DNA of 64,000 nt from Mycobacterium sp. 852002-51057_SCH5723018 (GTDB lineage: Bacteria; Actinomycetota; Actinomycetes; Mycobacteriales; Mycobacteriaceae): assembly GCF_001667035.1 (NCBI RefSeq), contig NZ_LZIR01000085.1:1-64000 (forward strand), given 5' to 3'. Numbering within the stretch: position 1 is the first letter of the stretch; the number at the start of each line of letters is the position of its first letter. Shown here in pieces: positions 59,702-64,000 of this stretch. The translations under genes were made by a program, and so were the position numbers. The notes beneath the pieces are model-generated. The model searched no databases. It was not told where the DNA came from and was given only the letters and a program-made list of their open reading frames with translations.

Positions 59702-61563
59702 GCCGTCTTGCCGATCGCGCGACAGCGTCGTTCGGCAGCGCGCTGCTCCCAGAGGAGTACGGCGGTCCGGCACCGGCCCAGCTCGTCGGGCGCGTCGACC
59801 GCTACGTGGCGCAGCTGCCGTCGACCACACGGCTGGCCATGCGCGCCGGGTTGCTCTCGATGGCCGCCGCGAGCTACCTCAGCACCGGCCGGTCACTGTC
59901 CCGGCTGGGCCCCGACCAGCGCGAGGCGATCTTGCGGCGCGTCGCCGCGCTGAGCCCGGACGTCGGCGCGGCGGTCGAAGCCATCAAGGCAATTGTGTTG
60001 CTGGCCAATGGGTCCGACACCTACGCCGACGAATTGCTTGCCCGCGCCCAGCGGCACGGCACGGCGCGCGCCGATGCGCCGATGAGCATCACGCCCTCGA
60101 CCGAAAGCCGCTCCGTCGTCACCGCCGACGCGGTGATCGTCGGGTCCGGCGCCGGCGGTGCGATGGCGGCCCGCACCCTGGCGCGGTCGGGCCTGGACAC
60201 CGTCGTGCTCGAGGAGGGCCGCCGCTGGACGGTCGAGGAGTTCCGCACCACCCACCCGATCGACCGCTACGCCGGGCTGTACCGCGGCGCCGGGGCCACC
60301 GTAGCGCTCGGACGCCCGTCGCTGGTGCTGCCCATCGGCCGGGCGGTCGGCGGCACCACCGTCGTGAACTCCGGCACCTGCTACCGGCCCCCGCCGGCGG
60401 TGCAGCGGCGCTGGCGCGACGAGTTCGGTCTTGCCGTGGCCGATGCGGACCGGCTGGGGACCTACCTCGACGAGGTCGAGCACACGCTGCGGGTCGCGCC
60501 CGTCCCGCTGCAGGTCATGGGGCGCAACGGGCGGCTGCTGCTCGACGCCGCCGCGGCGCTGGGCTGGCGGGCCGCCCCGATCCCGCGCAACGCGCCGGGC
60601 TGCGAGGGCTGCTGCCAGTGCGCCATCGGCTGCCCCCGCAACGCCAAGTTCGGTGTGCATCTCAACGCCCTGCCGCAGGCGTGCGCGGCGGGCGCGCGCA
60701 TCATCTCGCAGGCCCGCGCCGAACGGGTGCTGCACCGCGATGGACGCGCCCGCGGCGTGCGGGCCCGCCGGCCCGACGGCACCGCCCTGGACATCCTCGC
60801 CGACACCGTCATCGTCGCTGCCGGTGCCACCGAGACCCCGGGGCTGTTGCGGCGCAGCGGTTTTGGGACGCATCCTCGGCTTGGCCGAAATCTGGCGCTG
60901 CATCCGGCGACGGTGCTCGCCGGGCGTTTCGACGACGACGTCATGGCGTGGCACGGGGTGCTGCAGAGCGCGGCCGTGCACGAGTTTCACGAATCCGACG
61001 GCGTGCTGATCGAAGCGACCTCCACCCCGCCGGGGATGGGGTCGATGGTGTTTCCCGGCTACGGCGCCGAGCTGCTCGGCTGGCTCGACCGCCCGCCGCA
61101 GGTGGCGACTTTCGGCGCCATGGTGGCCGATCGCGGCGTCGGCTCGGTGTCCTCGGCGCGCGGCGAGACGGTGGTGCGCTACAGCATCGACCGGGCCGAC
61201 GTCGCCAAGCTGATCGTCGCGATCGAGGCCATGGGCCGGCTGCTGTTCGCCGCGGGCGCCGTGGAGGTGCTCACCGGGTTGCCCGGCGCTTCGACGGTGA
61301 CGTCGCTGCCCGCGCTGCGCGACGCGCTGCGGCGCAGCGACCCGCGAAGCCTGCACCTGGCCGCCTTCCATCCCACCGGCACCGCGGCCGCGGGCGCCGA
61401 CGAGCGGCTTTGCCCGGTCGACGAGACCGGCCGGCTGCGCGGCGCGGCCGGCGTGTGGGTCGCCGACGCGTCGATCCTGCCCAGCTGCCCGGAGGTGAAC
61501 CCGCAGCTGTCGATCATGGCGCTGGCGCTGGGCGTCGCCGACGAGGTAGTCGCCGCCCGGTGA
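59698..61563 (+). CDS. GMC-family FAD oxidoreductase with Cys-rich motif (Rv0492c-like)
   Basis: This 621-residue flavoprotein has about 140 N-terminal residues of helical character, then the FAD-binding motif DAVIVGSGAGGAMAARTLARSG, GRAVGGTTVVNSGTCYRPP, and C-terminal AAFHPTGTAAAG and VNPQLSIMALALG with the catalytic His region. A cluster of cysteines, GCEGCCQCAIGCPRNAKF, near residues 301-318 recalls a [4Fe-4S]-type motif and is kept in a subset of mycobacterial and fungal-type long-chain alcohol oxidases. It probably oxidises a long-chain alcohol or a sterol-like substrate. Starts at a GTG that overlaps the preceding stop. Confidence 0.9.
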   Translation: MSRLADRATASFGSALLPEEYGGPAPAQLVGRVDRYVAQLPSTTRLAMRAGLLSMAAASYLSTGRSLSRLGPDQREAILRRVAALSPDVGAAVEAIKAIVLLANGSDTYADELLARAQRHGTARADAPMSITPSTESRSVVTADAVIVGSGAGGAMAARTLARSGLDTVVLEEGRRWTVEEFRTTHPIDRYAGLYRGAGATVALGRPSLVLPIGRAVGGTTVVNSGTCYRPPPAVQRRWRDEFGLAVADADRLGTYLDEVEHTLRVAPVPLQVMGRNGRLLLDAAAALGWRAAPIPRNAPGCEGCCQCAIGCPRNAKFGVHLNALPQACAAGARIISQARAERVLHRDGRARGVRARRPDGTALDILADTVIVAAGATETPGLLRRSGFGTHPRLGRNLALHPATVLAGRFDDDVMAWHGVLQSAAVHEFHESDGVLIEATSTPPGMGSMVFPGYGAELLGWLDRPPQVATFGAMVADRGVGSVSSARGETVVRYSIDRADVAKLIVAIEAMGRLLFAAGAVEVLTGLPGASTVTSLPALRDALRRSDPRSLHLAAFHPTGTAAAGADERLCPVDETGRLRGAAGVWVADASILPSCPEVNPQLSIMALALGVADEVVAAR

Positions 61564-61677
61564 TTCAGTGTGAATCCCGGGCTTTCGGGGTGAAGCCTGG
61601 GCGCCGTGCGCGCACAATCCCCGCCCTGAGTTCACACGCGACGCCGTCGATACACACAGTCGTGCAGCGACGGAGCG

Positions 61678-62361
61678 CTAGCCCTCCAGCTTGTAGCCGA
61701 GCCCCCGCACCGTCACCAGGTGTACCGGGTTGGCCGGGTCGGCCTCGATCTTGGACCGCAGCCGCTTGACGTGGACGTCGAGCGTCTTGGTGTCACCGAC
61801 GTAGTCGGCGCCCCACACCCGGTCGATCAGCTGCCCGCGGGTCAGCACCCGGCCGCTGTTGCGCATCAGGTATTCGAGCAGGTCGAATTCCTTGAGCGGC
61901 AACGTGATCGTGTCGCCGTTGACTGAGACGACGTGGCGCTCGACGTCCATCCGGACTGGGCCCGACTCCAGCACGCCGTCGCTGATCTCGGAGTCGTCGT
62001 CGCCGCCGCGGCGCAGCACCGCGCGAATGCGGGCAATCAGCTCGCGCGCCGAATACGGTTTGGTCACATAGTCATCGGCGCCCAGCTCCAAGCCGACCAC
62101 CTTGTCGATCTCGCTGTCGCGGGCGGTCACCATGATCACCGGCACGCTGGAACGCGCACGCAGTTGCTTGCACACGTCGGTGCCGGACATGCCCGGCAGC
62201 ATCAAATCGAGCAGCACGATGTCCGCGCCGGCGCGATCGAACTCGGCGAGCGCCGCGGGACCGTCGGTCACCACGGTGGCCTCAAACCCCTCCTTGCGCA
62301 ACAGGAATGCCAGCGGATCGGCCAGCGACTCCTCGTCCTCCACGATCATCACACTGGTCAT
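61678..62361 (-). CDS. regX3: Response regulator RegX3
   Basis: OmpR/PhoB-type regulator of the phosphate-starvation response. The 227 residues have a receiver domain (MIVEDEE at the start, phospho-acceptor Asp52 in VLLDLMLPGMSG, Lys in YVTKPYSARELI) and a winged-helix domain with VLTRGQLIDRVWG and DVHVKRLRSKIE. The ATG at 62361 overlaps the senX3 stop by four bases, so kinase and regulator are coupled. Confidence 0.97.
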   Translation of the reverse strand: MTSVMIVEDEESLADPLAFLLRKEGFEATVVTDGPAALAEFDRAGADIVLLDLMLPGMSGTDVCKQLRARSSVPVIMVTARDSEIDKVVGLELGADDYVTKPYSARELIARIRAVLRRGGDDDSEISDGVLESGPVRMDVERHVVSVNGDTITLPLKEFDLLEYLMRNSGRVLTRGQLIDRVWGADYVGDTKTLDVHVKRLRSKIEADPANPVHLVTVRGLGYKLEG

Positions 62362-63578
62362 CGACTTAGTTCTTCCTCTCGTTGTGACCGGTTGGGCCGC
62401 ACCTCGCGACCCCGCGGTTGCTCGGGTTCCTCGTCGCCGTCCCGGTAAGCCGGAATCGACAACGTGAACGTCGAACCGGTTCCCGGCTTGCTCCACACGC
62501 CGATGCTGCCATTGTGGTTGGCCGCAACGTGTTTGACGATGGCAAGTCCCAAGCCGCTACCCCCGGTGGCGCGCGAACGCGCCTTGTCGCCGCGGAAGAA
62601 CCGCTCGAAGACCCGCTCCTGGTCTTCCAAGGCGATGCCGATGCCGCGGTCGGTCACCGCGATCTCGATGTTGTCGCCCCGGCGACGACGGCTGATCGAC
62701 ACCGGCGAACCCGGCGGCGAGTAGGCGATCGCATTGGAGACCAGGTTGGCCAGCGCGGTCACCAGCAGAGTTTCGTCGCCCAGAACCCGCAAGCCGCTCG
62801 GCGCGTCGGTGTGAACCTCGATGTCGGCGTTGTCCGCGGCCACCTTGTGACGCGCAATCGCTTCGGAGACAACGATATCCACATCGACATCGGTCACGTT
62901 GGGCAAGCGCTCGGCGCCCTGCAACCGGGACAGCTCGATCAGCTCGGCGACCATGTCCCCCAGCCGGTTGGCTTCGACGAGCACCTTCTCGGCGAACCGG
63001 CGAACGGTTTCGGAGTCGTCGGCCGAAGCCAGCAGGGCCTCGGCAAGCAGCGCCATGGCGCCAACAGGGGTCTTGAGCTCGTGGCTGACATTGGCCACAA
63101 AGTCGCGCCTGGTGGCCTCCATGCGCGCGTAGTCGGACTGGTCGTGGACGAACACCACGGCGAACCGGCGGTCCTCTTCGCTGAGCAGCCGCGCTTGCCC
63201 GTGCACCGACAGCCCCGACCGGCCCGCCGCCCGTTTAGCCGGCCGCAGGTCGAACTCGACGTCGACGCCGGTGAGCGCCTGCTGCGCGGCCTGCCAGGCC
63301 TGGTTGTCGAGCTGCCGATCGCGCACCAGGCCCAGCTCCTTGGCCCGCTCGTTGAGATAGACGACGTCGCGATGCGAATCCACCACCGCGGCGCCCAGCG
63401 GCATCAACGCGACGATGCGCTGCAGCATCTGCGCGACGGTGATCCCCGTCCACTCGGTAGACGCTTGCTGACGGCGCTGCACCGCCCGCGGTGCCAGCCG
63501 GACCCCGACCGCAACTCCCACGGCCAGCGCCAACACGGACAAGACCCCGGCCAGCAACAGCGCCGAGAACACAGTCAC
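62358..63578 (-). CDS. senX3: Sensor histidine kinase SenX3
   Basis: This 406-residue membrane kinase that phosphorylates RegX3 has an N-terminal hydrophobic segment (residues 4-29), a PAS-like region (MPLGAAVVDSHRDVVYLNERA) and the dimerisation His166 in FVANVSHELKTPVGAMALL. The ATPase domain has N box NLVSNAIAYSP, VTDRGIGIALEDQERVFERF and GGSGLGLAIVKH. It starts at GTG. In M. tuberculosis the two-gene junction carries MIRU repeats, but here the genes overlap directly. Confidence 0.97.
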   Translation of the reverse strand: MTVFSALLLAGVLSVLALAVGVAVGVRLAPRAVQRRQQASTEWTGITVAQMLQRIVALMPLGAAVVDSHRDVVYLNERAKELGLVRDRQLDNQAWQAAQQALTGVDVEFDLRPAKRAAGRSGLSVHGQARLLSEEDRRFAVVFVHDQSDYARMEATRRDFVANVSHELKTPVGAMALLAEALLASADDSETVRRFAEKVLVEANRLGDMVAELIELSRLQGAERLPNVTDVDVDIVVSEAIARHKVAADNADIEVHTDAPSGLRVLGDETLLVTALANLVSNAIAYSPPGSPVSISRRRRGDNIEIAVTDRGIGIALEDQERVFERFFRGDKARSRATGGSGLGLAIVKHVAANHNGSIGVWSKPGTGSTFTLSIPAYRDGDEEPEQPRGREVRPNRSQREEELSR

Positions 63579-63730
63579 ATAGCAAATCCTACAAATCTTC
63601 CTGAACGGCGCCCTAGCGGAGCGAGGCCAAAATCGGACAAGTCACATCCTGCGCTACAGGTATTCCACTTCCGTTTACGCGATGTTTGGCAAATGGGCCT
63701 TTGAAGCGGCCTCCGGGCCTGCAGTCGAAC

Positions 63731-64000
63731 CTAACCGCGGCCCTGGCCGGCAACCGCGGCCGCACCGGCCGCCGCCGCCTCCGGGTCGAGGTAGGTGCCG
63801 CCCGGAAGCACCGGCCGCATGTCGGCGTCCAGGTCGTAGCGCAGCGGAATGCCGGTCGGGATGTTCAGCCCCACGATCTCGTCGTCGGACATGTTGTCGA
63901 GGTGCTTGACCAGGGCGCGCAGCGAGTTGCCGTGCGCGACGATCAGCACGGTCTTGCCGGTCCGCAGGTCGGGGACGATGACGTCGGTGAAATACGGCAG
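63731..64000 (-). CDS. gpm1: Phosphoglycerate mutase, 3' part (cut by window edge)
   Basis: Only the last 89 codons are in the window. The 5' end lies beyond position 64000. The peptide reads LPYFTDVIVPDLRTGKTVL, then IVAHGNSLRALVKHLDNMSD (catalytic His) and VGLNIPTGIPLRYDLDADM, as in the 2,3-bisphosphoglycerate-dependent mutase that interconverts 3- and 2-phosphoglycerate. The place next to senX3 matches Rv0489 (gpm1). The 152 bases between it and senX3 show no other gene. Confidence 0.93.
   Translation of the reverse strand: MPYFTDVIVPDLRTGKTVLIVAHGNSLRALVKHLDNMSDDEIVGLNIPTGIPLRYDLDADMRPVLPGGTYLDPEAAAAGAAAVAGQGRG

Overview
The window is high-GC actinobacterial DNA. Its gene order follows the Mycobacterium tuberculosis segment Rv0489 (gpm1) to Rv0534c (menA), read in the opposite direction, so it comes from a mycobacterium. 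The departures from the M. tuberculosis layout (a carboxylic acid reductase, a TetR/AveC-like/MoxR/VWA cassette, an esxF-esxE-cpnT-type locus, an intact methyltransferase, no PE_PGRS6 or fabH beside menA, no mmpS2/mmpL2) point to a non-tuberculous, probably slow-growing species. The species cannot be fixed from sequence reading alone. Rv numbers below are remembered orthologues used as landmarks, not search results.

Layout. 1-9 kb: menA, then on the minus strand hemL, a phosphoglycerate-mutase-like gene and the cytochrome c biogenesis set (TlpA/ResA, CcdA, ResB, CcsA), ending in a ParA-like ATPase. Most joints in this operon overlap by 1-4 bases. 9-16 kb: an unknown protein, a Ddn-like flavin/F420 enzyme, a 1189-residue carboxylic acid reductase, a GabP-type permease and a methyltransferase. 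16-22 kb: a TetR regulator divergent from AveC-like membrane protein, CbbQ/MoxR ATPase, CbbO/NorD-type VWA protein and epimerase, a tight four-gene operon. 22-26 kb: an MHS-family transporter with an SsuD-like monooxygenase, then a phospholipase C-like lipoprotein. 26-32 kb: surface and cell-envelope enzymes (Tat-exported esterase, two acyltransferase-3 proteins, a GDSL hydrolase) and an Rv0516c-type STAS protein. 32-34 kb: a GlxA-type AraC regulator divergent from a DJ-1 protein. 34-40 kb: the haem cluster hemA-hemC-cobA/hemD-hemB plus two small membrane proteins.

40.7-44.9 kb is the most unusual part. It is an esxF-esxE-cpnT-type locus in which the N-terminal channel-like half of CpnT is recognisable but the C-terminal toxin is not the NAD-glycohydrolase of M. 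tuberculosis. A small AT-richer gene, probably the immunity gene, overlaps its stop. Behind it lies a broken gene with one in-frame stop and two frameshifts. The locus sits where M. tuberculosis carries mmpS2/mmpL2.

45-64 kb is core mycobacterial sequence: serB1, a HadA-like dehydratase, cmaA2, an acyltransferase, galE2, ribosomal protein bS22, a HTH protein, proC, Rv0499-Rv0497, ppx1, a 57-bp tandem repeat block, Rv0495c, a COG4705-type membrane protein, a FadR-type regulator with its operator, Rv0493c, Rv0492A, a GMC oxidoreductase, regX3-senX3 and the 3' part of gpm1. No rRNA, tRNA, CRISPR array, insertion sequence or phage gene was seen.
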